A DNA stretch of 64,000 bases. Origin: Planctomycetota bacterium (GTDB taxonomy: Bacteria > Planctomycetota > Phycisphaerae > UBA1845 > UTPLA1). Below the pieces are notes generated by a model. The model was not told where the DNA came from. It ran no database searches and saw only the letters and a list, made by a program, of their open reading frames with translations. The DNA lies in assembly GCA_015654675.1 (NCBI GenBank), contig JAATGM010000031.1, forward strand, positions 1-64,000, given 5' to 3'. Made by a program: the position numbers and the translations under genes. This document shows positions 32,416 through 41,483 of this stretch, piece by piece (position 1 is the first letter of the stretch; each line of letters opens with the position of its first letter).

Positions 32416-33714
32416 GTGACCAGCATTGTCCTGCGACCGCCGCCCCGGCCGATCGACGCTGAAGTCCGTCCGCCCGGCAGCAAGAGTCTTACCAATCGTG
32501 CCCTGTTGCTCGCCGCGCTGGCCGACGGGCCGTCGCGCGTCGAAAACATCCTGGCCGCCGAGGACACGCGGCTCATGCTCGACTGCCTGCGAAGTCTGGG
32601 CGTGAGCATCGCTGCCGACGAGAATCGCTGCATCGCCAATGTCGCGGGCTGCGGCGGGCGCTGGCCGGCGGGTGAGGCGTCGCTCTATTGCGGCAACGCG
32701 GGCACCGTGGCGCGCTTTTTGACGGCCGCCCTGTGCGTCGGACAGGGTGAGTTTCTGCTGGATGGCTCGGCGCGGATGCGGCAGCGGCCGATCGAGCCGC
32801 TGGTCGATGCCATGCGCGAGCTTGGCGGGGCGATTTCCTACGCGGCTGGGGCCGGGCAATTCCCGCTGGAGATCGCGGCGGGGGGGCTGCGCGGTGGCAC
32901 GGTGCGATTCGACGATCCCGAGTCCAGCCAGTTTGTGTCGGCCCTGCTCATGGCGGCGCCACTGGCGCGCGGCGATGTGATGATCGAGATTCGCGGACCG
33001 CTCGTCAGCGGGCCGTTTGTGCGAATGACGCTGACGATGATGGAGCGATTCGGGGCCGCGGTAGTCGAGGACCAACTGCGAAAGTTCATCGTTCCGGGGA
33101 CGCAGCGCTATGCCGGTCAGCAGATCGAGATCGAACCCGATGCGACGGCCGCGTCCTATTTCTTCGGGGCCGCGGCCATCACCGGCGGCCGCATTCGCGT
33201 GAGCGGCCTGGGGAGCGCCAGCGTCCAGGGCGATATGGCGTTTCTCGGTGTGCTCGAATCGATGGGCTGCCGCGTACAGCGACGTGAGAGCGAGACCGTC
33301 ATAATCGGCCCGCCCGCCGGGGTCATGTCGGGCGTCGACGCCGACCTAGGCGAAATGCCCGACGTCGCGCCGACGCTGGGCGTGCTGGCGGTATTCGCCA
33401 ATTCGCCGACGCGGATTCGCAACGTGGCCAACCTGCGCGTGAAGGAGTCCGACCGCATCGCGGCCATCGCCACCGAGGTACAGAAGCTCGGTGCTGAAAC
33501 CGAGATTCACGCCGACGGCCTGACCATTCGACCGGCCCGCTCGCCGCACGCGGCCGCGATCAACACTTATGACGATCACCGCATCGCTATGAGTTTCGCA
33601 CTGGCCGGCCTGCGGCTGGATGGCGTGACGATCAAAGATGCCGGATGCGTCGGCAAGACCTACCCCAAATTCTTTGAAGACTGGTCGCGCGTCACCGGAT
33701 CAGTCGATTCCTAG
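32416..33714 (+). CDS. aroA: 3-phosphoshikimate 1-carboxyvinyltransferase (EPSP synthase)
   Basis: The 432-residue enzyme joins shikimate-3-phosphate and PEP to give EPSP in the shikimate pathway. Family segments are PGSKSLTNRALLLAALADG near the start, GNAGTVARFL, DGSARMRQRPIEPL, ESSQFVSALL, LRVKESDRI and TYDDHRIAMSFAL. The GTG start at 32416 is chosen because the protein then begins VTSIVLRPPPRP, as in relatives. It is followed after 8 bp by a BFD-like ferredoxin gene. Confidence 0.95.
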   Translation: MTSIVLRPPPRPIDAEVRPPGSKSLTNRALLLAALADGPSRVENILAAEDTRLMLDCLRSLGVSIAADENRCIANVAGCGGRWPAGEASLYCGNAGTVARFLTAALCVGQGEFLLDGSARMRQRPIEPLVDAMRELGGAISYAAGAGQFPLEIAAGGLRGGTVRFDDPESSQFVSALLMAAPLARGDVMIEIRGPLVSGPFVRMTLTMMERFGAAVVEDQLRKFIVPGTQRYAGQQIEIEPDATAASYFFGAAAITGGRIRVSGLGSASVQGDMAFLGVLESMGCRVQRRESETVIIGPPAGVMSGVDADLGEMPDVAPTLGVLAVFANSPTRIRNVANLRVKESDRIAAIATEVQKLGAETEIHADGLTIRPARSPHAAAINTYDDHRIAMSFALAGLRLDGVTIKDAGCVGKTYPKFFEDWSRVTGSVDS

Positions 33715-33722
33715 AATACGAC

Positions 33723-34013
33723 ATGAAGCTCGACGACCAGATTTGCTACTGCTTTCATGTTCCGCTGCGCAAGTTGACGAGCTTCGCCCGGCGGACGCGG
33801 CCGGTACGAGCTTCGCAAATGTCGGAATGCCTCGGCGCGGGGACCGGCTGCGGCTGGTGTATTCCCATTCTAAAAAAGATTCACGCCGAGTGCATGCGCG
33901 AGCAGTCCTTTGAAGAAGGCGAGAGTGTTGCAGGCCTGCCAGAAACGGCTGACGAATACGCCGCGGCGCGCCAGTCCTACCTCAAATCTGGCAACGAGAA
34001 AAACCGTTTCTGA
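33723..34013 (+). CDS. BFD-like (2Fe-2S)-binding protein
   Basis: The 96-residue protein has the cysteine pattern of bacterioferritin-associated ferredoxin-like domains: ICYCFHVP near residue 8 and GTGCGWCIP at about 42, which bind a [2Fe-2S] cluster. Such proteins can deliver electrons to ferritins or act in cluster assembly. It lies 8 bp after aroA, so it is probably co-transcribed. The C-terminal third is charged and disordered. Confidence 0.75.
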   Translation: MKLDDQICYCFHVPLRKLTSFARRTRPVRASQMSECLGAGTGCGWCIPILKKIHAECMREQSFEEGESVAGLPETADEYAAARQSYLKSGNEKNRF

Positions 34014-34028
34014 TCGCGCCGGCGCCGC

Positions 34029-34634
34029 TTAGAACACCGATCCGTTTCCGCTGGCCTCGACCGTGATGAAGCGGAAGTCTTCGCAGCGATTGTCCGGCCC
34101 GAATTCGGCCACGCCATAAACCTGGCTTCCGATCTTGATGATCTTCGCGTCATAGAGCTGCAGGGTGTGGCCATTCGTCTCGTTTTTGACGCGCAGCACA
34201 GGTCCGCCCATGTCCAGGGCCTCGGTGCATTCCTGCGGCGTCTTGCCCTTCGTCTTGTCCTTCAGCAGCATTGCGCGCGGAATGTCGAGCGTGGTGTTGC
34301 CGGACTTCTTGATGATCGCCACGTTGACGATCTTGTCGCCGCGCGCCTCGACGACGGTGGCGTTCATGTTCAGCGGGTCGGCCGAGGCCTTATAGAGATA
34401 CCAGGAGCGCTGACCGTTGGCTTCCTTATAGACGTCGGTGCGGGCGCCGAGCTTTTCGTCGGCGGCGGAGATGTTCTTGCCGACCAACTCGGTCGACATG
34501 TCGTCGGCCTGCTTGCCGCGAACGACCTTGCCGAAGGCCTCGGCGCCGACCTGCACCATGCTGACCGGATCGGTGCAGCCGGCCAGCAGGAGCGGGAGGG
34601 CGACAATCATTCGATACGTGCGAGATCGATGCAT
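34029..34634 (-). CDS. Lipoprotein of unknown function
   Basis: The 201-residue protein has a signal peptide and lipobox (LPLLLAGC), then a beta-rich body (ARTDVYKEANGQRSWYLYKA, IVNVAIIKKSGNTT). No family is recognised. It is the second gene after ribokinase: the ribokinase stop and this ATG overlap by one base (TAATG). Confidence 0.7.
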   Translation of the reverse strand: MHRSRTYRMIVALPLLLAGCTDPVSMVQVGAEAFGKVVRGKQADDMSTELVGKNISAADEKLGARTDVYKEANGQRSWYLYKASADPLNMNATVVEARGDKIVNVAIIKKSGNTTLDIPRAMLLKDKTKGKTPQECTEALDMGGPVLRVKNETNGHTLQLYDAKIIKIGSQVYGVAEFGPDNRCEDFRFITVEASGNGSVF

Positions 34635-35563
34635 TATGAACTCCTGGATGAATCTCGAAGGACTGCGTCAATGTCGGCCGGCGTCGGCAGGGAAGGCTGG
34701 GCCCCGAACTTGAGACACGCCGCTGCTCCTGCCGCGTTGGCCATTCGGATGGCGTCGGGCAGCGCCTGGCCGCGGGCGCGGGCCACGCCGAGGGCGGCAT
34801 TGAACGCATCTCCGGCGGCGGTCGTATCGACGGGCGTAATTTTGTGGGCCTGGACGTGCCTGAATCGGTTGCCATCGCAGACGATCGCGCCCTGGTCGCC
34901 CAGCTTGATGACGACGCGCCGTGCGCCGCGCGCCGCGAGCGCCGCCGCCAGCTCACGGTCCTCGGCGGTGTTCACAGCGGCCAGCGTTCGCGCTTCAATC
35001 AAATTCGGTGTAAGTATGTCGACCGCCAGTAGATGCTCGGGGGCATTGTTGGGCGCGGGGGCCGGATCGAGAATCGTCTCAACGCCGGCCGCGCGGCACA
35101 CGTCGATTGCGTGCAGGACCGTGTCGAGTGGCAATTCGAGTTGTAAGAGGCACACCTTCGCCTGCTTGATCGTGTCCGCCGCCGCATCGATATCGGCCGG
35201 CGTCACGCGATGGTTCGCCCCGGGCGCCACGCAGATCGCGTTCTGCCCGCGATCGTCGACGGTAATAACGGCCACCCCGCTCGCAACGCCGCCGGTGACC
35301 TGCACATGCCGCGCATCGACTTGATTCTCGTTTAGCCCCGCAAGCAGTCGTCGACCAAATTCATCATCACCGACACGGCCGACCATGGCCGTCCGAGCCC
35401 CGAGTCGCGCCGCGCCCACCGCCTGATTCGCCCCTTTGCCGCCCGGGATAGCCGAAAGATCGCGAGCCAACACCGTCTCGCCCGGCAGCGGCGGATGAGC
35501 GACGCGCAACACCAAGTCGAGATTGATGCTGCCGATGACGACGATTTCGAACTGGTTCGCCAT
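34634..35563 (-). CDS. rbsK: Ribokinase-like PfkB-family sugar kinase
   Basis: The 309-residue cytoplasmic kinase carries the two PfkB signatures: IPGGKGANQAVGAARLGA near residue 40 and DTTAAGDAFNAALGVA near residue 245 with the catalytic base D252. Ribose is the likely substrate (GSINLDLVLRV start, length typical for RbsK), giving ribose-5-phosphate. No ribose transporter lies beside it; purF, which consumes PRPP, is divergent 140 bp away. Confidence 0.85.
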   Translation of the reverse strand: MANQFEIVVIGSINLDLVLRVAHPPLPGETVLARDLSAIPGGKGANQAVGAARLGARTAMVGRVGDDEFGRRLLAGLNENQVDARHVQVTGGVASGVAVITVDDRGQNAICVAPGANHRVTPADIDAAADTIKQAKVCLLQLELPLDTVLHAIDVCRAAGVETILDPAPAPNNAPEHLLAVDILTPNLIEARTLAAVNTAEDRELAAALAARGARRVVIKLGDQGAIVCDGNRFRHVQAHKITPVDTTAAGDAFNAALGVARARGQALPDAIRMANAAGAAACLKFGAQPSLPTPADIDAVLRDSSRSS

Positions 35564-35702
35564 TGTTAAGACTGTGCCTGCTACGAGTCGAATCGACTGA
35601 TCGCGCGCAAGCGTAGTCCAGACGACCCCGAATTGCGACGACCCGCCTGAGTGACTATCGTTACGCGTGCCAGCTTCGTTGGCAGCGTTTCGGAATTACT
35701 AA

Positions 35703-37199
35703 ATGCACGAAAAGCGAGAATACTGCGGTCTCTTTGGTGTTTTCGGGCATCCCGATGCCGCCATGCTCACTTATCGCGCGCTCTACGCCCTTCAGCATCG
35801 CGGACAGGAAGCGGCTGGCATCTGTGTTTCCGATGGACGCCACATGCGGCGGCACGTCGACATCGGCCTCGTCACCGAAGTTTTCAAGCCCGAAACGCTC
35901 GAGGCCCTCAAGGCCCCGAACGCTATCGGCCACGTGCGCTATTCGACCACCGGCTCGCCCAGTGTCGTGAACGCCCAGCCGCTGCTCATTCAATACGCCC
36001 GCGGGCAGGTCGGCATCGCCCACAACGGCAACCTCGTGAACGCCGCCCTCCTGCGCGAGCAATACGAAGGTGAAGGCGCGATCTTCCAGACCTCCAGCGA
36101 CACCGAAGTCATCGTTCACCTGCTCGCCAACCCCCGGCACCAGGCGCGCAGCGACCCGCTCGGCCACGTCCTGACGCATCTGCAGGGGGCCTACTGTCTG
36201 CTCGTCTTCTTTCCCGATCGCATCGAGTGTTGTCGCGACCCATTCGGCTTCCGGCCACTCGTCATCGGCAAGCTGCCCAACGGGGCGTATTGCGCCGCGA
36301 GCGAAACGTGCGCGCTCGACATCGTCGAAGCCGAGTTCGTCCGCGAAGTCCAACCGGGAGAGATCGTGACGCTCTCGGCCCAGGGCATGTCGAGCCGATT
36401 CTTCGTCTCGCCCGGCCAGACGCGCCGCGCCCAGTGCATCTTCGAGCATGTCTATTTTTCCGACCCGTCCAGCGACGTCTTCGGCCAGAACGTGCACCAG
36501 TTCCGCGTCGCGTCGGGTCGCCAATTGGCGACTGAGGCCCCGGCTGATGCCGACGTCGTCATCGCGATCCCCAATGCCGGGCGCTGTGCTGCCATGGGTT
36601 ATGCGGCTGAAAGCGGCGTTCCGCTCGGTCGCGGCTTCACCGTCAATCACTACGCCGGGCGATCGTTCATCATGCCCACGCAGCACGCCCGCGACCTGGC
36701 CGTGCGGATGAAGCTCAACGTCATTCGCGAAACGATTGAGGGCAAACGAATCGTGGTGGTAGAGGACTCAATCGTCCGCGGCACGACCACGCGCGGCAAG
36801 ATCGGAGCCCTGCGGAAAGCCGGCGCGAAGGAAATCCACATGCGGATCGCCTGCCCGCCCATCCGCAATCCTTGTTTCTTCGGGATCGATTTCCCCAGCC
36901 GCAAGGAACTGATCGCTGTCAGCCGCAGCGTTGACGAAATCCGCGACTTCCTCGGCGTCGATTCGCTCGCCTATCTATCGCTCGATGGAATGCTCAAATG
37001 CGCCAAGCAGGCGGCCGGGGACTATTGCACGGCCTGCTTCTCAGGTGACTACCCGATGCCAGTCGATACGCAGGTTCACAAGTTCATTCTGGAAGACAAG
37101 CACCAGATGCGGATGTTTCAGGATGAGCGCTCTTCGTCATCCGGCGATGGCAACGAAGGCCGGGTTGAAGAGGTCGCATTGCGCGGCCGCGGCGCCTGA
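35703..37199 (+). CDS. purF: Amidophosphoribosyltransferase
   Basis: The 498-residue enzyme makes phosphoribosylamine from PRPP and glutamine, the first committed step of purine synthesis. A short propeptide (MHEKREY) precedes C8, the N-terminal nucleophile (CGLFGVFGH). The PRPP-binding motif is VVEDSIVRGTTTRGK, and cysteines in CPPIRNPCFFG and DYCTACFSG suggest the [4Fe-4S] form of the enzyme (Bacillus type). The last 82 bp overlap the end of a convergent gene. Confidence 0.95.
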   Translation: MHEKREYCGLFGVFGHPDAAMLTYRALYALQHRGQEAAGICVSDGRHMRRHVDIGLVTEVFKPETLEALKAPNAIGHVRYSTTGSPSVVNAQPLLIQYARGQVGIAHNGNLVNAALLREQYEGEGAIFQTSSDTEVIVHLLANPRHQARSDPLGHVLTHLQGAYCLLVFFPDRIECCRDPFGFRPLVIGKLPNGAYCAASETCALDIVEAEFVREVQPGEIVTLSAQGMSSRFFVSPGQTRRAQCIFEHVYFSDPSSDVFGQNVHQFRVASGRQLATEAPADADVVIAIPNAGRCAAMGYAAESGVPLGRGFTVNHYAGRSFIMPTQHARDLAVRMKLNVIRETIEGKRIVVVEDSIVRGTTTRGKIGALRKAGAKEIHMRIACPPIRNPCFFGIDFPSRKELIAVSRSVDEIRDFLGVDSLAYLSLDGMLKCAKQAAGDYCTACFSGDYPMPVDTQVHKFILEDKHQMRMFQDERSSSSGDGNEGRVEEVALRGRGA

Positions 37200-38056
37200 T
37201 GGTGAATGGTCTCGCGGACCACGTCGTCAAACGGCAGATTCGCCCGCCGCATCTGGCGGATGACGCGCTTCTGAATCTTCGCGTGTGACAGGGCCGAATT
37301 GCCGTTGGGGTCCTCGAACAGCAGGGGGGAGGACTTCCCCTTCTCGAGTACGCCCAGAACACGATCCAGCGCTTCGCCGTGGTAGTCGCCGACCAGTTCG
37401 TCGTCGAGTGGCCAGCGCGAAACTGCCCGCGACCAGAACCCCACCGATCGATGCCAATTCCGCGCCGACGCCAGCAGGTTCAGTCGCTTGAAGATGCGCC
37501 GGTTCATGCCGAATGGAAGCAGCGTCGTCGTCAGGTGGCCGGCCAGTAGAGCATCGGGCTCGGGGTACTTATTCGATAACGTGCTCCGCAAATCGCCCCA
37601 ATAGCCGTTGGGCAGCAGCGCGTCAGCACGAATCTCCCAGTAGATGTGTCCGAACGTCACGGTCGAACCGCACTTGAGAATCTGGTGTGGGAGAAATTTG
37701 TTGTGGGCCACCGTGTCGGCCGCGAGGTGCGAGAGATAGCCGTACGCAAACGCCCGGCCCGCGTCAGTCTCGGCCGCGTCGAGTAGCGAGAAGCCGGTCG
37801 ACCAGCGATGGCATACCTGCTTCACGCGGCTGAGCTTTTTCGCAAACACCACGTCGGCCGCGATGTTGCCGAAGACATATTCGCGCGCGTGCTTCGCCAA
37901 CACGGCAGCGACGCCGGCCGGCACGAGCCATAGCTGCGACAACACTTCGCCCGCCAGGTGAACGTGCGTGAGCGGTCCCCACGCGAGTGCGGCATCAGAA
38001 ATAGTCAGGCAGATGAAAGCGGCGAAACAGCCGATCAGGATTTTTCGGGGTAACAC
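37118..38056 (-). CDS. Zinc-dependent phospholipase C-like protein
   Basis: The 312-residue protein has an N-terminal signal peptide (ILIGCFAAFICLTISDAALA) followed by WGPLTHVHLAGEVL, the mature N-terminus of zinc-dependent phospholipase C-like proteins, then GNIAADVVFAKKL, FAYGYLSHLAADTVAHNKFLP, where the His/Asp zinc ligands lie. The preferred start is GTG 38056. The Pro/Ser-rich C-terminus overlaps the end of purF by 82 bp on the opposite strand, so the true stop or the real C-terminus may be shorter than it appears. Substrate unknown. Confidence 0.72.
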   Translation of the reverse strand: MLPRKILIGCFAAFICLTISDAALAWGPLTHVHLAGEVLSQLWLVPAGVAAVLAKHAREYVFGNIAADVVFAKKLSRVKQVCHRWSTGFSLLDAAETDAGRAFAYGYLSHLAADTVAHNKFLPHQILKCGSTVTFGHIYWEIRADALLPNGYWGDLRSTLSNKYPEPDALLAGHLTTTLLPFGMNRRIFKRLNLLASARNWHRSVGFWSRAVSRWPLDDELVGDYHGEALDRVLGVLEKGKSSPLLFEDPNGNSALSHAKIQKRVIRQMRRANLPFDDVVRETIHHQAPRPRNATSSTRPSLPSPDDEERSS

Positions 38057-38287
38057 CGTTTGGGTTCCGCTCCGGGTTGCGAGGTCCGGTCGCCACGGAT
38101 GATTGTATCGGACTGCGACGCCGCCGGTTGCAGAATCTGCGCCGGCTTCTTCATTTCTCAATCTCGGACGTTCAAAAAACCTCCAGTTTGCCGGGTCAAT
38201 CCTTGATCGGCGATCCGCTCCCGGGCACAATCCGCCTCCGGGCGCCCCCCGACGTTCTCGCCGTTCGTCGCTGCGCGGAGCTTGTGG

Positions 38288-41200
38288 ATGGTCCAGCTCG
38301 GCCTTCGACATCCCTACCTCATCGCGGTCCTGTCGATCCTGATCGGGATCTTCGGCTTATTCTCTGCCGACCGGATGGCTACGGACATCTTCCCCAATAT
38401 TAATATCCCCGTCGTCGCGGCCGTCTGGACTTACACCGGCATGCCGCCGGACGAGTTGCAGTCGCGCATTCTGGACGTGCACGAGCGGGCGCTGCCGGCA
38501 CTGGTGGACAACATCAAGCAGATCGAGGCCAACAGCTACTTCGGCATGGGGCTGATCAAGTGCTACCTCCAGCCAAATGCGGACGTGACGCTGGCCGTGG
38601 CGCAGGTGGCGGCGTGCAGCCAGGTGATTCTCAAATATCTGCCGGCCGGGATCACGCCGCCTGAAATCGTGCAGTTCAGCGCGACGGACGTGCCGGTGGT
38701 TCAACTCAGCATTGCCAGTCCGGTGCTGACCGACGACAAGCTCAACGACTTTGCGCAGAACTTCATGCGTCCGCAGCTTGCGGCCGTTCCGGGCGCGCAG
38801 TTGCCGTTCGTCTATGGCGGCAAACCGCGGCAGATCATGGCCGACCTCGATCCGAAGGCCCTGCTGGCGAAAGGCATTTCGCCGGTGAAGGTCCTCGAGA
38901 TGATGAACCTGCAGAGTCTCATCATTCCGTCGGGGACGGTGAAGATTGGGGATATTGAATACAACGTCAAACTGAACAACAGCCCCGATCTGGCGCACCA
39001 GTTCAACGATATTCCGGTTGCGGTCGATCGCGATGCCCTGATCTACATGCGCGAAGTGGGGCACGTTCGCGACGGCTTCCAGGTCCAGACCAATATCGTG
39101 CACGTGGACGGTATCCCGGGCACGCTGCAGGTGGTTCGCAAGAGCGGCAGTGTCTCGACGCTGACGGTCGTCGCGGGCGTGAAGAAGACGCTCGAACGAA
39201 TGAAGGACACTCAGCCGAAAGACATCATCGTCAAACCGATCTTCGATCAGTCGGTCTTCGTCCGCGCGGCGCTGCAGGGCGTCGCGACGGAAGGATTGAT
39301 CGCGGCCGGGCTAACCGCCGTGATGATCCTGGTCTTCCTGGGCAACTGGAAGCCGACCGTCATCGTCATGACCTCCATCCCCCTGGCCATCTGCTGCTCG
39401 CTCATTGCGCTGCTCACCCTCGGCCAGTCGCTCAATACCATGACGCTTGGCGGGCTCGCCCTCTCGATGGGAATTCTGGTCGACGACGCCACGGTGCAGA
39501 TCGAAAACACCGTGCGCAACGTCCGGCTCGGAATCTTCAAGACGCTGTATGACGCCATCGTCCGCGCGGCCGAGGAGATTCAGCTTCCGGCCCTGGTTTC
39601 GACGCTCTCGATCTGCATCGTGTTCGTGCCCATCTTCCTGATGGAGGGCGTCGGCAAATACCTATTCAGCCCCATGGCGATCGCGGTCATCTTCGCCTTG
39701 CTGGCGAGCTATTTCCTCTCGCGAACGCTCGTGCCGACGATGTACCTGCTCATGCTCAACCGCGAGTTCGAGGAGTTCACTGCGGCCGGTGGCGATCCGC
39801 CGCCGAGGTCGGCGTTCGCGCGGTTTCATGCGGCGTTTGAGCGGAAGTTCGACCGCTTCCGGCGCATTTACGGCGACTATCTCGCGTGGGCGGTGCGCCA
39901 CCCGGTGATCGTGCTGCTGATTTTCGGCGCGTTTGTCGGATCGGCCGCGCTGGTCTTTCCAAAACTGGGCATGAACTTTTTTCCCGACGTCGATGCCGGC
40001 CAGCTTCGATTGCACGTGCGTCCGCCAGCCGGCACGAAGATCGAGCGCTCGACCGAAATCTTCGCGGATGTGCAGCGGGCCTGCCGCGAGATCATCGGCC
40101 CGGCCGAGGTCGACACGATGCTCGACAACATCGGCCTGCCCTATAGCTCGCTGAACCTCGCGTTGAGCGACGCCGCCACCGTCGGAAATTTCGACGGCGA
40201 AATCCTCATCTCGCTGAAGGAAAACCATCGTCCGACCGCCATGCACATGGCCAATCTGCGGGCCGAACTGCCGAAGCGATTTCCCGATTGTGTCTTTTTC
40301 TCTCAGCCGGCGGACATCGTCAACCAGGTGCTGAACTTCGGCCAGGCGGCTCCGATCGACATCCGCGTGGCGGGTCCGCACCGGGAGAACAATCTCGCGA
40401 CCGCCGAGGGCATCATGCGACGGCTGCGTGACGTTCCGGGTGCGGTCGACGTGCGGTTGTTCCAGGTAACGGGCTATCCGAATCTGCGGGTGAAGGTCGA
40501 CCGCACGCTGGCGATGGAGCTGGGGCTGACGCAGAGCGATATCGCGCGGAGCGTGCTGATCGCGCTGTCGTCCAGCTTTCAGGTCGCGCCCAATTTCTGG
40601 CTGAGTCTGGTTAACGGAGTCAGTTATCCGATCGCGGTGCAGATGCCGCAGCTCATCATCGATTCGATCAGCCGGCTGCAGAACCTGCCGCTGTCGTTTC
40701 CGCAGAAGCGCAATCCGCCGATTCTCCGCGATGTCGCGCACGTCACGCGTGACTCGATCGACGCCGTCACATCGGAGATGAACGTCCAGCCGGTCTTTGA
40801 CGTGCAGGCCAACGTGCAGGGCATGGACCTGGCCGCGGTTGCAACCGCGATCGACGGAATTGTGGGTACCGAGCAGGCCAAGGCGGCCGCCGGCGTGCGC
40901 GTCACCGTCGGCGGACAGGTCGATCTGATGCGCAAGAGTTTCACCGACCTGGTGGCCGGAATCGGCTTCGCGGTCGTGCTGGCCTATCTGCTGATGGCCG
41001 CGAATTTCGCGAGCTGGCTCGATCCGCTCAACGTGCTTCTGGCCGTGCCTTGCGGGCTGGCGGGCGCGGTTTGGATGCTCTATCTGACACAGACACCGAT
41101 CAGCGTACCGGCCCTCCTGGGCTCGCTGATGATCATCGGCCTCGGCACGTCGAACGCGAATCTGGTCGTGGTGTTTGCGAACCAGGTACTGGGCGAAGGC

Positions 41201-41470
41201 AAAGACCTGCGCACGGCCTCGGTAGCCGCGGGCTATACGCGTATCCGGCCCGTGTTGATGACGGCACTGGCGATGATCCTCGGCATGTTGCCGATGTCGC
41301 TCGGCATGGGCGACGGTGGCGAGCAGAACGCTCCGCTCGGGCGGGCCGTCATCGGCGGGCTGCTGGTGGCGACGCCGGCGACGCTGATCTTCGTGCCCGT
41401 GATGTACGCCGTGCTGCATAAGCGTCGCCAGCCGGCGCCGGCCATGGCGGCCGCACCGGTCGCGGCATAG
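38288..41470 (+). CDS. RND efflux transporter, inner membrane pump
   Basis: The 1060-residue protein is a full-length RND pump of the AcrB/MexB superfamily, with helix 1 at the N-terminus, two large periplasmic loops (about 30-330 and 570-860) and eleven more helices. GILVDDATVQIENT (about 395-410) holds the paired Asp of the proton relay in helix 4. The ATG at 38288 has a GGAG site at spacing 7. It begins an operon with an adaptor and an outer-membrane lipoprotein, together a complete tripartite exporter. The substrate cannot be told. Confidence 0.92.
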   Translation: MVQLGLRHPYLIAVLSILIGIFGLFSADRMATDIFPNINIPVVAAVWTYTGMPPDELQSRILDVHERALPALVDNIKQIEANSYFGMGLIKCYLQPNADVTLAVAQVAACSQVILKYLPAGITPPEIVQFSATDVPVVQLSIASPVLTDDKLNDFAQNFMRPQLAAVPGAQLPFVYGGKPRQIMADLDPKALLAKGISPVKVLEMMNLQSLIIPSGTVKIGDIEYNVKLNNSPDLAHQFNDIPVAVDRDALIYMREVGHVRDGFQVQTNIVHVDGIPGTLQVVRKSGSVSTLTVVAGVKKTLERMKDTQPKDIIVKPIFDQSVFVRAALQGVATEGLIAAGLTAVMILVFLGNWKPTVIVMTSIPLAICCSLIALLTLGQSLNTMTLGGLALSMGILVDDATVQIENTVRNVRLGIFKTLYDAIVRAAEEIQLPALVSTLSICIVFVPIFLMEGVGKYLFSPMAIAVIFALLASYFLSRTLVPTMYLLMLNREFEEFTAAGGDPPPRSAFARFHAAFERKFDRFRRIYGDYLAWAVRHPVIVLLIFGAFVGSAALVFPKLGMNFFPDVDAGQLRLHVRPPAGTKIERSTEIFADVQRACREIIGPAEVDTMLDNIGLPYSSLNLALSDAATVGNFDGEILISLKENHRPTAMHMANLRAELPKRFPDCVFFSQPADIVNQVLNFGQAAPIDIRVAGPHRENNLATAEGIMRRLRDVPGAVDVRLFQVTGYPNLRVKVDRTLAMELGLTQSDIARSVLIALSSSFQVAPNFWLSLVNGVSYPIAVQMPQLIIDSISRLQNLPLSFPQKRNPPILRDVAHVTRDSIDAVTSEMNVQPVFDVQANVQGMDLAAVATAIDGIVGTEQAKAAAGVRVTVGGQVDLMRKSFTDLVAGIGFAVVLAYLLMAANFASWLDPLNVLLAVPCGLAGAVWMLYLTQTPISVPALLGSLMIIGLGTSNANLVVVFANQVLGEGKDLRTASVAAGYTRIRPVLMTALAMILGMLPMSLGMGDGGEQNAPLGRAVIGGLLVATPATLIFVPVMYAVLHKRRQPAPAMAAAPVAA

Positions 41471-41483
41471 GAAATCTGGATTC

